Made by a program: the position numbers and the translations under genes
Notes under the pieces: generated by a model
What the model saw: only the letters and a program-made list of their open reading frames with translations
Databases searched by the model: none
Told to the model about the DNA's origin: nothing
Shown: positions 5,868 to 11,973 of the stretch, in pieces
Layout: each line of letters starts with the position of its first letter
Numbering within the stretch: the stretch's first letter is position 1
Source: an uncultured Verrucomicrobiota bacterium
Lineage (GTDB): Bacteria > Verrucomicrobiota > Verrucomicrobiia > Limisphaerales > UBA9464
Direction: 5' to 3'
Length of the DNA stretch: 11,973 nucleotides
Assembly: GCA_903925515.1 (NCBI GenBank)
Contig: CAIYFP010000136.1
Coordinates: forward strand, 1-11,973

Positions 5868-6710
5868 ATGGAGCGCGTTTGGCTGTTGCTGGGGAGCACG
5901 ACATGGAGGCATTGGCGGCGGCAACCGCGCCAGACGGCCTTGCTGGTGGCCATCCTTGCGATGGGCGTGGCGGTTTACCTGTCGATACGGCTGGCGAACC
6001 GCGCGGCCGTGGCGAGCTTCGCCAGCTTCACCGGCCTTGTGACGGAGGAGAGCGACTGGGTGGTGACGGCGGCGGCGGGGGACTTGCCGGAGACGGCGTT
6101 GCTGGAGATGCGCGAGGCCATGGGCGGTCTCGCGGTGGACCTTGTGCCCGTTCTCGAGACCACCGCCACGCCGCCGCGGCGCAGCGCCTCCGAAAGCATC
6201 GGCGAGAGGCCCACGTACACGGTGGTGGGCGTGGACCTTGTGGCGGTGCAGAACGCGGCGGTGGGGCGGCGGCTGGACCGGAGCTGGTTTGGGCAAGGCG
6301 GGCATCCCACCGACGACGCGGCCGGCGCGGGCCGGTTCTGGGCCGTGTTCACCAACGCGGCGTCGGTGTTCGTGGCGGAGGAACGGGCGCGCCGGGACGG
6401 GCTGGGGTTGGGCTCGCCCCTGCGGTTGCTGGTGAACGACTCGGAGCGCGAACTCGTGGTGGCTGGAATCCTGCCGTCGTCCCGGGACGGGCCGGGCGCG
6501 CCGGAGCAGATGCTGGTGATGGACCTGCCGGCGTTGCAGGCGGTGTCGATGCGCACGGGCCGGCTGGACCGGGTGGAGTTCCGGGTGGCGGAGGGGCCGG
6601 GGCGAGCCGGGCGAAGGGCCGAGGTGGGCGCGGTGCTGGCAAGGCTGGGGGGGAGGGGCGATGGCGCGTGGCGACGCCGTCCGAACGTCGGGAGGCGGGC
6701 GAGACGATGA
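5868..6710 (+). CDS. ABC exporter permease (FtsX type), N-terminal part
   Basis: This is the first part of a large permease. ATG 5868 has AAGGG eight bases upstream. A basic N-terminus (RHWRRQPRQ) leads into the first membrane helix (TALLVAILAMGVAVYLSI, about residues 25-42), followed by ANRAAVASFASFTGLVTEESDWVV. The remaining ~220 residues form the MacB-type periplasmic domain, with PTYTVVGVDLVAV, a cap-like segment and ELVVAGILPSS. The true protein appears to continue in another frame from 6650 onward. The last ~20 residues here (GRGDGAWRRRPNVGRRARR) look out of frame. The shift lies at seven consecutive G (6647-6653), where one more G would rejoin the frames. The span 5868-8506 is one base short of 880 codons. 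The TGA at 6708-6710 overlaps an ATG of the downstream frame. Confidence 0.8.
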   Translation: MERVWLLLGSTTWRHWRRQPRQTALLVAILAMGVAVYLSIRLANRAAVASFASFTGLVTEESDWVVTAAAGDLPETALLEMREAMGGLAVDLVPVLETTATPPRRSASESIGERPTYTVVGVDLVAVQNAAVGRRLDRSWFGQGGHPTDDAAGAGRFWAVFTNAASVFVAEERARRDGLGLGSPLRLLVNDSERELVVAGILPSSRDGPGAPEQMLVMDLPALQAVSMRTGRLDRVEFRVAEGPGRAGRRAEVGAVLARLGGRGDGAWRRRPNVGRRARR

Positions 6711-8506
6711 CGCGGGCGTTCCGGTTGAACCTGACGATCCTGTCGTTGCTGGCGTTGCTGGTGGGGCTTTACCTCGTGTTCCAGGCGTTGGACGGGGCCG
6801 TGGTGCGGCGCCGGGAGGAGATCGGGATCCTGCGTTCGCTGGGGGTGACGGCCGGGGAGGTGCGGCGGGCATGGTTGGCGGAGGCGGCGATGCTGGGGCT
6901 GGCGGGAGGGTTGGTGGGTTCGTTGATGGGCTGGGCAGGCGCGCAGGGGGCCGTCCGGTTGGTGGGGCGGACGATGAACGCGTTGTACCAAGCCACCAGC
7001 GTCCGCAGCGCGTCGTTGTCATGGGGCGAGCTGGCGGGGGCGTTGGTGTTGTCGGTGGCGGCCGCGGTGGTGGCGGGTTGGTGGCCCGCGCGGGTGGCGT
7101 CGGGCCTGCCTCCGGCGCAGGTGATGGTGCGGCATGCGCCGCAGCCGACGGCCGGGGGGTGGTGGACGGGTCCATGGGCGGGGCTTGGGCTGGTGGCATG
7201 GGGGATGGCGATGGCGATGGCGGGGCCGATTCGTTTCGAGGGTGGGTTTCGGTTTCCTGCGGCGGGTTACGGGGCGGCGTTGGCGTGGGTGGTGGGCGGC
7301 GGGGTGGTTGCGGGCGCCTTGCTGGGGCCGGTTGCACGGTCGTTCTCCGGATGGGCACGGGGTTCGGCGACCCTGCACCTCGCGCTTGCGCACCTGCGTC
7401 GGCCTTCGGGAAGGCATCGGCTTGCGGCGGCGGGTTTGCTGTGTGCCGTCGCGATGACTTCGGGCATGGCGATCTTGGTGGCGTCGTTCGACCGCACGAT
7501 GCGGGGCTGGATCGAGCGCACATTCCAAGCGGACCTGTACATTTCGAGCGATGGCGCGCAGAGCGCCTCGACGCAGAACCGCATCCCGGAGACGACATGG
7601 CGTCGGGTGGTGACGCGGCCGGAGGTGGCGGACTGGAACGTGATCCATGCGACGCCGGCGATGTTGAAGGGCGGGGAGACGATCCTTGCGGGCGCGGACC
7701 TTGCGTTCTCCGAGCGGCACGCGCCGCTGGCATGGCGCGAGGCGCCGTTGGACGGCGCGGTGTGGGACCCGGCGAGGAACGAGGGCCTTGCGTTGGTGAG
7801 CGAGGCGTTCACGGAACGGTTTGGGACGCGCCGGGGCGAATGGATCGAGTTGCCCACGCCCGCCGGGACGAGGCGGCTGCGGGTGGCGGGGGTTTTCTCG
7901 GACTACGGGAACGAGCGCGGGTCGGTGGTGGTGGAGAGGGTGCACTTCGAGCGGTGGCATGGGACGACGATGGCGTCGAGCCTTGTGCTTGCGTTGAAGC
8001 CTGGTGCGCGGGACGAGGCGGTGCGGGCCGAGCTGTTGCGGGCGCACCCGGGTTTGCAGGTGCTCACGAACGCGCACCTGCGGCGCGAGGTGCTGCGGGT
8101 GTTCCGCCAGACCTTTGCCATCACGCACGCGCTGGAGTTGATCGGCGTGGTGGTGGCGGTGGCGGGCCTTGGGATGACGTTGGCGGCGGTGTTGCTGGAG
8201 CGACGCGCGACGCTGACGACGCTGCGAGCGCTTGGGATGACGCGGGGCGAGCTGGCCCGGGCGACGGCCTTGGAGGGCGCGATGCTGGCATGGGTGGGCG
8301 GGATGGGGGGGGTGGTCGTGAGTCTTGGGCTGGGCTGGCTGCTGGTGTTCGTGATCAACCGCCAGACGTTCGGGTGGACGTTGCAGTACACGGTGCCGTG
8401 GGGCGCGATGGCCGCGTTGATGGCCATGGTCATGGCCAGCGCGACGCTGGTCGCCCATGCCGTGGGCCGATGGGGCGCGGACTTGCCGTCGGACCGGGAG
8501 GAATGA
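6707..8506 (+). CDS. ABC exporter permease (double FtsX domain), C-terminal part
   Basis: This is the main body of the permease. The open frame extends upstream of the ATG at 6707, and the segment WRVATPSERREAGET before it fits the family's linker, so the entry is probably a frameshifted continuation rather than a separate gene. From 6707 there are 599 residues: three helices closing the first FtsX domain (about 10-30, 60-80, 108-127), then central helices (155-174, 188-208). A new helix (241-262) and a second periplasmic MacB-like domain (about 265-465, FQADLYISSDG...VLTNAHLRREVL) follow. Three final helices lie at about 475-500, 525-552 and 566-588. The motifs RRREEIGILRSLGV and ERRATLTTLRALGM are the paired cytosolic coupling motifs of FtsX domains. 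The two-domain layout resembles a fused AttF/AttG-type exporter subunit. Seven bases separate it from the next gene. Confidence 0.85.
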   Translation: MTRAFRLNLTILSLLALLVGLYLVFQALDGAVVRRREEIGILRSLGVTAGEVRRAWLAEAAMLGLAGGLVGSLMGWAGAQGAVRLVGRTMNALYQATSVRSASLSWGELAGALVLSVAAAVVAGWWPARVASGLPPAQVMVRHAPQPTAGGWWTGPWAGLGLVAWGMAMAMAGPIRFEGGFRFPAAGYGAALAWVVGGGVVAGALLGPVARSFSGWARGSATLHLALAHLRRPSGRHRLAAAGLLCAVAMTSGMAILVASFDRTMRGWIERTFQADLYISSDGAQSASTQNRIPETTWRRVVTRPEVADWNVIHATPAMLKGGETILAGADLAFSERHAPLAWREAPLDGAVWDPARNEGLALVSEAFTERFGTRRGEWIELPTPAGTRRLRVAGVFSDYGNERGSVVVERVHFERWHGTTMASSLVLALKPGARDEAVRAELLRAHPGLQVLTNAHLRREVLRVFRQTFAITHALELIGVVVAVAGLGMTLAAVLLERRATLTTLRALGMTRGELARATALEGAMLAWVGGMGGVVVSLGLGWLLVFVINRQTFGWTLQYTVPWGAMAALMAMVMASATLVAHAVGRWGADLPSDREE

Positions 8507-8513
8507 GGTCGCG

Positions 8514-9731
8514 ATGAATGGCATGGACAGGCAGGGGAGCGGGGCGTGGCGGGGGACGGCGCGCGGGCTGGGGACATGGCTGGTCGCATGGGCCTTCGCG
8601 GCGGCTTGCATGGGGCAGACGTTCGAGCCGCCGGAACGGACGCACGACGGGTTCCTTGTGCCGCGCCCGGGGCGGCGTTTCGAGTTTCCGCGGGACCACG
8701 GCCGTCACGATGGGTTCAAGATCGAGTGGTGGTACGTGACGGGGCAGGTGGCGTCGGCGGACGGGCGTGAAGTGGGATACCAGCTCACGTTCTTCCGGAA
8801 CGGCGGCCCGATGCCGCCGCCGGGGCAGGGCGTGGGCGGGGCGGGCGGGGCCGCTGGGGGCGGCCTGTTTGCGCATGCGCCGTTGCACCTTGCGCATTGC
8901 GCCTTGCTTGACGTGAAGGGGGGCCGGTTCCTGCACGAGTCGCGAATCAACCGGGAGGGATGGGACGCCGGGGCGGCGCAGGGGACGTTGAAGGTATGGA
9001 ACGGGCCATGGCGCCTTGAACGAACGACGCCGGACTCGGGAGGCCCGGAGACCTTGCTGCTCCGCGGCGGCGTGCGCGGGGAGGCGTCCATGGAGCTGAG
9101 GCTGGTTGCGGAGAAGCCGTTGGTGGTGTTTGGGACGAACGGCGTGTCGCGCAAGGGGCGGGACCCGACGGCTTCGAGCCACTACCTGACGTTCACGCGC
9201 CTGCGGACGGAGGGTGAGGTGCGGATCGGGGAGGTGCGGCTGGCGGTCAACGGGCACTCATGGATGGACCATGAGTTCAGCTCCAGCCAACTGGAGCCGG
9301 GGCAATCGGGCTGGGACTGGGCGTGCGTGTTGCTGGACGACGGGACGGAGCTGATGGCGTACCGGATGCGCCGGGACGACGGGACGACCGACCCCTTCTC
9401 GACGATGGCATGGGTGGGGGCCGACGGCGTTCCGAGGCACTCGGGGCCGGACCGGTTCCGGTGGGAGGTGGAGGGGCATTGGACGAGCGGCCTGACGGGC
9501 GCGCGGTATCCAAACCGGGTGCGAATCAAGGGGCCGAGCCGGGACGGCGGGGGGACGATGGAGCTTCGGCTGGAGCCGTTGCTGGATGCGCAGGAGGTGG
9601 CGGACCCCTTGGGCGGGGTAGCGTATTGGGAAGGGGCGTGCCGGGTCCGTGACGCCTCGGGCAAGGTGGTGGGCCGGGCGTATCTCGAGCTGGCGGGTTA
9701 TGTGGGAAGGTTGAGGGAAAAGTTCAGGTGA
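8514..9731 (+). CDS. Secreted lipocalin-like / CrtC-like (AttH family) protein
   Basis: This 405-residue exported protein has a hydrophobic signal region (TWLVAWAFAAACMGQ, about residues 21-35) after a basic start. The N-terminal domain has HDGFKIEWWYVTGQV and QLTFFRNGG. The C-terminal half has SSHYLTFTRL, NGHSWMDHEFSSSQL, GWDWACVLLDDGTELMAYRMR and a closing YWEGACRV...YLELAGYVG. These are hallmarks of the double-lipocalin family that contains AttH and carotenoid 1,2-hydratase CrtC. With no carotenoid genes nearby and an AttE/F/G-like transporter directly upstream, the AttH role (the secreted partner of an ABC exporter, function not well defined) is more likely than CrtC activity. ATG 8514 has TGAGG five bases upstream and lies seven bases after the permease stop. 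The Cys in the signal region lacks a proper lipobox, so lipidation is doubtful. Confidence 0.85.
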   Translation: MNGMDRQGSGAWRGTARGLGTWLVAWAFAAACMGQTFEPPERTHDGFLVPRPGRRFEFPRDHGRHDGFKIEWWYVTGQVASADGREVGYQLTFFRNGGPMPPPGQGVGGAGGAAGGGLFAHAPLHLAHCALLDVKGGRFLHESRINREGWDAGAAQGTLKVWNGPWRLERTTPDSGGPETLLLRGGVRGEASMELRLVAEKPLVVFGTNGVSRKGRDPTASSHYLTFTRLRTEGEVRIGEVRLAVNGHSWMDHEFSSSQLEPGQSGWDWACVLLDDGTELMAYRMRRDDGTTDPFSTMAWVGADGVPRHSGPDRFRWEVEGHWTSGLTGARYPNRVRIKGPSRDGGGTMELRLEPLLDAQEVADPLGGVAYWEGACRVRDASGKVVGRAYLELAGYVGRLREKFR

Positions 9732-9814
9732 GTGGGGCGCAGGGGCAGTCGTGAGGAACCGGGACAGCATCACCCTGACCGCATGGGAGGCATGGGCGGT
9801 GCATGGGGCGGGGA

Positions 9815-9920
9815 TCGTGTCTCACCCGTGGCGGGTGTTTTGACGCGAGGGATTGGGGTGTTGAAGGGGGCGCGAGCGACGCGCAGACCTGCCCGGGGTC
9901 CGTGGGGAGCGAGCCACGCC
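9815..9920 (+). repeat. Dispersed intergenic repeat, copy A (core)
   Basis: This 106-base core aligns along its whole length with the minus strand of 10940-10835 at roughly three-quarters identity by eye. It starts TCGTGTCTC in both copies, shares CGGGTGTTT and GCGAGGGATT, and both end ACGCC. A GACC/GGTC hairpin in the second half is kept in both. The element may extend to about 10028, where GAGACGGCGC resembles the terminal repeat of copy B. Confidence 0.65.
9823..9841 (+). terminator. Candidate rho-independent terminator of the ABC operon
   Basis: CACCCG (9823-9828) and CGGGTG (9832-9837) form a six-base-pair GC-rich stem with a three-base loop, followed by TTTT (9838-9841). It lies about 90 bases after the AttH-like stop. 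The T run is short. The hairpin is made from the start of repeat copy A; copy B lacks the matching left arm. Confidence 0.5.
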
Positions 9921-10027
9921 TTGCGACGCGAAAAGAGCCGCGGTTCCCTTGGGCAGGCTCCGTCCTCACGCCTTGCCCCGGGGCTTGCTTGGAGCAACGC
10001 GACACCCGCGATGGATGGGAGACGGCG

Positions 10028-10765
10028 CTAGGGATTGGCGACAAGGCCGGCGCGGGCCAGGACGACGGCGGCCACGGAGGCGGTCTCGGCGCGGAGGACG
10101 TTTTCGCCGAGGGTCACGGTCTGGTACCCGGCCACATCGAACAGGGCGAGTTCGGCGGGGTCCCAGTCACCCTCGGGACCGATGGCGACCCATGCGCGCC
10201 GGATGCCCCGGGAGGCGGCGGTGGCATGGAGGATGGTGCGTCGTTCGCCATCCAACGCGGCAAGCAAGCCGAGCTCGTCGGGAGGAAGGGGGCGAAGCCA
10301 TGAGGCGAGGTCCGTTGGGAGGCTGACCTCGGGGAGCCATGGTGTCCCGCATTGCTTGGCGGCCTCGCCCATGGTGCGGGTCCACTCGGCGAGGCGCCGG
10401 CCGGATTCATGGGGCGCGAGTCGTACGACGGACCTACGGGCGACGACGGGGACGATGCGGGTGACCCCGACCTCGGTGCATTTCTGCAAGGTCCAGTCCC
10501 ATGCCTTGCCCTTGATGAGCGCGGCGACGAGGCCGACCTCGGGCATGGGCCGCGGGCGAACGCGGCGTTCATGGACCCGCGCGACGACGGCGTCGCGGGC
10601 TACGGAATCGATGGAGGCGGAGGCGACGACGCCATGGCCATCCAGGAGTTCGCAGGGATCGCCGGGCCGGAGGCGGAGCACGACGGCGGCGTGGCGTGAG
10701 TCGGCGGGGCCGATAGGGACGGCGTCGGATGTCAGGGCGCCTTGGGTGACGAGGAAGCGGTGCAT
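10028..10765 (-). CDS. rsmE: 16S rRNA (uracil-1498-N3) methyltransferase RsmE
   Basis: This 245-residue cytosolic enzyme transfers a methyl group from S-adenosylmethionine to N3 of U1498 in 16S rRNA. Residues 1-70 form the PUA-like RNA-binding domain (MHRFLVTQGAL start, LDGHG). The rest is the SPOUT knot: QKCTEVGVTRIVP (94-106), EAAKQCG (134-140), IGPEGDWDPAEL (195-206) and LGENVLRAETA (219-229), the SAM-binding trefoil-knot motifs. The length is normal for the family, and the start at MHRF is the usual one. Unlike its neighbours, it has no purine-rich ribosome site; the 25 bases upstream are almost all pyrimidine on the coding strand. It lies downstream of dnaJ in the same direction, a common bacterial arrangement, but is separated from it by a repeat element. 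Confidence 0.93.
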   Translation of the reverse strand: MHRFLVTQGALTSDAVPIGPADSRHAAVVLRLRPGDPCELLDGHGVVASASIDSVARDAVVARVHERRVRPRPMPEVGLVAALIKGKAWDWTLQKCTEVGVTRIVPVVARRSVVRLAPHESGRRLAEWTRTMGEAAKQCGTPWLPEVSLPTDLASWLRPLPPDELGLLAALDGERRTILHATAASRGIRRAWVAIGPEGDWDPAELALFDVAGYQTVTLGENVLRAETASVAAVVLARAGLVANP

Positions 10766-10812
10766 CGCCGGGGCGGGGGATGGGGGAGGGTGGATCGAGG
10801 GTGGGCTGGCTC

Positions 10813-10943
10813 GCGTCGTGTCTCAACGATCGCTGGCGTGGGGTTGCTCCTCACGGACCGGCGCGGGTCCGCCCGTCGATCGCGCCTTATTGGGCACAAG
10901 AATCCCTCGCGGCGAAACACCCGTCCATGGAGAGACACGACGC
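10813..10943 (-). repeat. Dispersed intergenic repeat, copy B, with 12-base terminal inverted repeats
   Basis: GCGTCGTGTCTC at 10813-10824 and GAGACACGACGC at 10932-10943 are perfect reverse complements bounding 131 bases. The core (10835-10940, read on the minus strand) matches copy A at 9815-9920. Inside, CGGACC and GGTCCG can form a six-base-pair hairpin. Base 10943 is also the last base of the dnaJ stop codon. It could be a MITE- or REP-like element or a structured RNA in the dnaJ-rsmE transcript. No target-site duplication is evident. Confidence 0.7.
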
Positions 10944-11973
10944 TAGGTAAAGAACTCCTTGGCGCGGTCGAGGAAGCTCTTGGCGCGTGGGTTGACGTGC
11001 TCGTCGCAGAGGTGGGCGAACTCCTCGAGCTTGGCCTTCTGGGTGGGGTTGAGGCGTGTGGGGACCTCGACGGTGACGCGGACATGGAGGTCGCCGACGG
11101 AGCCGTCCTGGAGGTTTTTGACGCCGCGACCCTTGAGCCTGAAGAGGTGGCCGGGCTGGGTGCCGGCCGGGATGACGATGCGGGCCTTGCCGGTGAGGGT
11201 GGGGACGTCCACCTCGCCGCCGAGGGTGGCGAGGACGAAGCTGATGGGGACCTCGCAGAGGAGGTCGTCGCCGTCTCGCTTGAAGAGGTCGTGTTCCTTG
11301 ACGCGAAGGACGACGAAGAGGTCTCCGGCCGGGCCGCCTCGGAATCCTGCGGCGCCTTGCCCTTGGGAGCGGAGACGGGAGCCGTCATCGACGCCGGCCG
11401 GGATGCGAATGCGAACGGTGGCGGGTTGCTGGACGCGACCCTCGCCGCGGCATTGGCGGCAGGGGTGCTCGATGGACTGGCCTGCGCCGGAGCAGCGGGG
11501 GCAGGTTTGCTGGAAGGAAATGAAGCCGTTGCCGGAGACGACGCGGCCGCGGCCATGGCAGGTGCGGCATTGGACGACGCGGGAGCCCTTCTCGGCGCCG
11601 GAACCCTCGCAGGCGCCGCAACGGCCCATGCGCTCGAAGCGGATTTCCTTTTCCACGCCATGGACGGCTTCCTCGAGGGTGATGGGAAGGTTGTACTGGA
11701 GGTTTTCGCCGCGTTGGGAGCCGGAGGCATCCTCCTCGCCGCCCATGCCGAAGAGGCTCTCGAAGATGTTGCCTGCGCCGCCCGCGCCGCCGGCCGCTTG
11801 GCGGAAGATCTCGAAGGGGTCGATCTCGACGCCGCCGCGGCCGCGGGCCCCGGCGCCCGCGCGTGCGCGCGGGTCGAACGCGGCATGGCCCATCTGGTCG
11901 TAGGCGGCGCGTTTTTCGGCGTCGCTCAGGACGCCGTAGGCCTCGCCGAGTTCCTTGAACTTCTCCTCGGCGG
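10943..11973 (-). CDS. dnaJ: Chaperone protein DnaJ (5' end cut by the window edge)
   Basis: The visible 342 residues run from the second half of the J domain to the C-terminus. The frame stays open to the window edge, so the start is off to the right. The first 26 codons give AEEKFKELGEAYGVLSD and the EKRAAYDQ helix; the HPD motif must lie just outside. A Gly/Phe-rich linker follows (ARAGAGARGRGG, DPFEIFRQ, IFESLFGMGG). Four zinc-binding CxxCxGxG repeats come next: CGACEGSG, CRTCHGRG, CPRCSGAG and CRQCRGEG. The substrate-binding C-terminal domains include RIRIPAGVDDGSRLR, FLRLKGRG-like FRLKGRGVKN and GDLHVRVTVEVP. DnaJ delivers unfolded clients to DnaK and stimulates its ATPase. The TAG stop abuts repeat copy B, and rsmE follows in the same direction. 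Confidence 0.95.
   Translation of the reverse strand, partial: AEEKFKELGEAYGVLSDAEKRAAYDQMGHAAFDPRARAGAGARGRGGVEIDPFEIFRQAAGGAGGAGNIFESLFGMGGEEDASGSQRGENLQYNLPITLEEAVHGVEKEIRFERMGRCGACEGSGAEKGSRVVQCRTCHGRGRVVSGNGFISFQQTCPRCSGAGQSIEHPCRQCRGEGRVQQPATVRIRIPAGVDDGSRLRSQGQGAAGFRGGPAGDLFVVLRVKEHDLFKRDGDDLLCEVPISFVLATLGGEVDVPTLTGKARIVIPAGTQPGHLFRLKGRGVKNLQDGSVGDLHVRVTVEVPTRLNPTQKAKLEEFAHLCDEHVNPRAKSFLDRAKEFFT

Larger units (their letters stand above)
9732..10027. other. Convergent intergenic region
   Basis: This is a 296-base gap between the ends of the ABC operon (plus) and rsmE (minus). It holds a candidate terminator (9823-9841) and the core of a dispersed repeat (9815-9920). At 10019-10028, next to the rsmE stop, GAGACGGCGC resembles the end of the other repeat copy. 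No gene is evident. Confidence 0.6.

Noticed and set aside
4644..7733. Very long minus-strand open frame opposite the SDR, ATPase and permease
   Set aside because: Its translation is low-complexity Pro/Arg/Ala/His with no motifs; it is an antisense shadow caused by high GC, as are the similar long frames opposite 1514-3658 and 7019-8611.
8584..8620. Lipoprotein signal in the AttH/CrtC-like protein (Cys after FAAA)
   Set aside because: The residue three before the Cys is Ala rather than Leu/Val/Ile, so the lipobox is poor; an ordinary signal peptide is more likely.
8514..9731. Carotenoid 1,2-hydratase (crtC) as a pathway enzyme
   Set aside because: No other carotenoid gene is in the window, and the upstream ABC genes fit the AttH context better.
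9975..9984. GCCCCGGGGC palindrome as a terminator for rsmE
   Set aside because: A ten-base palindrome leaves no room for a proper loop, and no T run follows on either strand.

Overview
The window is GC-rich bacterial chromosome. Three things suggest Verrucomicrobiota, perhaps near the Limisphaerales/Pedosphaera group: a PEP-CTERM sorting protein with a P-domain-like fold, structured intergenic repeats of the kind common in those genomes, and the style of the M3 peptidase and exporter genes. This placement is an inference from gene style, not a database match.

Layout. Bases 1-140 are the 3' end of a group II intron (domains V and VI); its reverse transcriptase would lie off the left edge. A PEP-CTERM secreted protein follows 33 bases later (174-1011), broken by a one-base frameshift. 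A 478-base gene-free stretch with hairpin repeats follows. Next come three co-directional genes: an M3 oligoendopeptidase (1490-3241), a rhomboid intramembrane protease (3285-3998) and a short-chain dehydrogenase/reductase (3995-4813). After a 289-base gap containing a repeat fragment comes a tight exporter operon resembling AttEFGH. It encodes an ABC ATPase (5103-5852), a large double-FtsX permease (5868-8506, split by a frameshift at a run of seven G) and a secreted lipocalin-like/CrtC-like protein (8514-9731). On the minus strand, converging on that operon, are dnaJ (cut by the right edge, stop at 10943) and rsmE (10028-10765), a classic chaperone/rRNA-methylation neighbourhood.

Genes working together. 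The ABC operon probably moves a lipid or lipoprotein-type substrate across or out of the inner membrane and supplies a secreted partner. The rhomboid and M3 peptidase could form a membrane/cytosolic proteolysis pair, although co-transcription is the only link. DnaJ and RsmE are housekeeping.

Most notable unexplained structure. A dispersed repeat has one copy in the convergent gap (core 9815-9920) and a diverged copy in the opposite orientation between dnaJ and rsmE (core 10835-10940). The second copy is bounded by perfect 12-base inverted repeats (10813-10824, 10932-10943) and touches the dnaJ stop codon. Two genes carry single-base indels of opposite sign beside G runs, which means either sequence error or slippage. 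The plus strand is G-rich throughout: plus-strand genes prefer codons ending in G and minus-strand genes codons ending in C.
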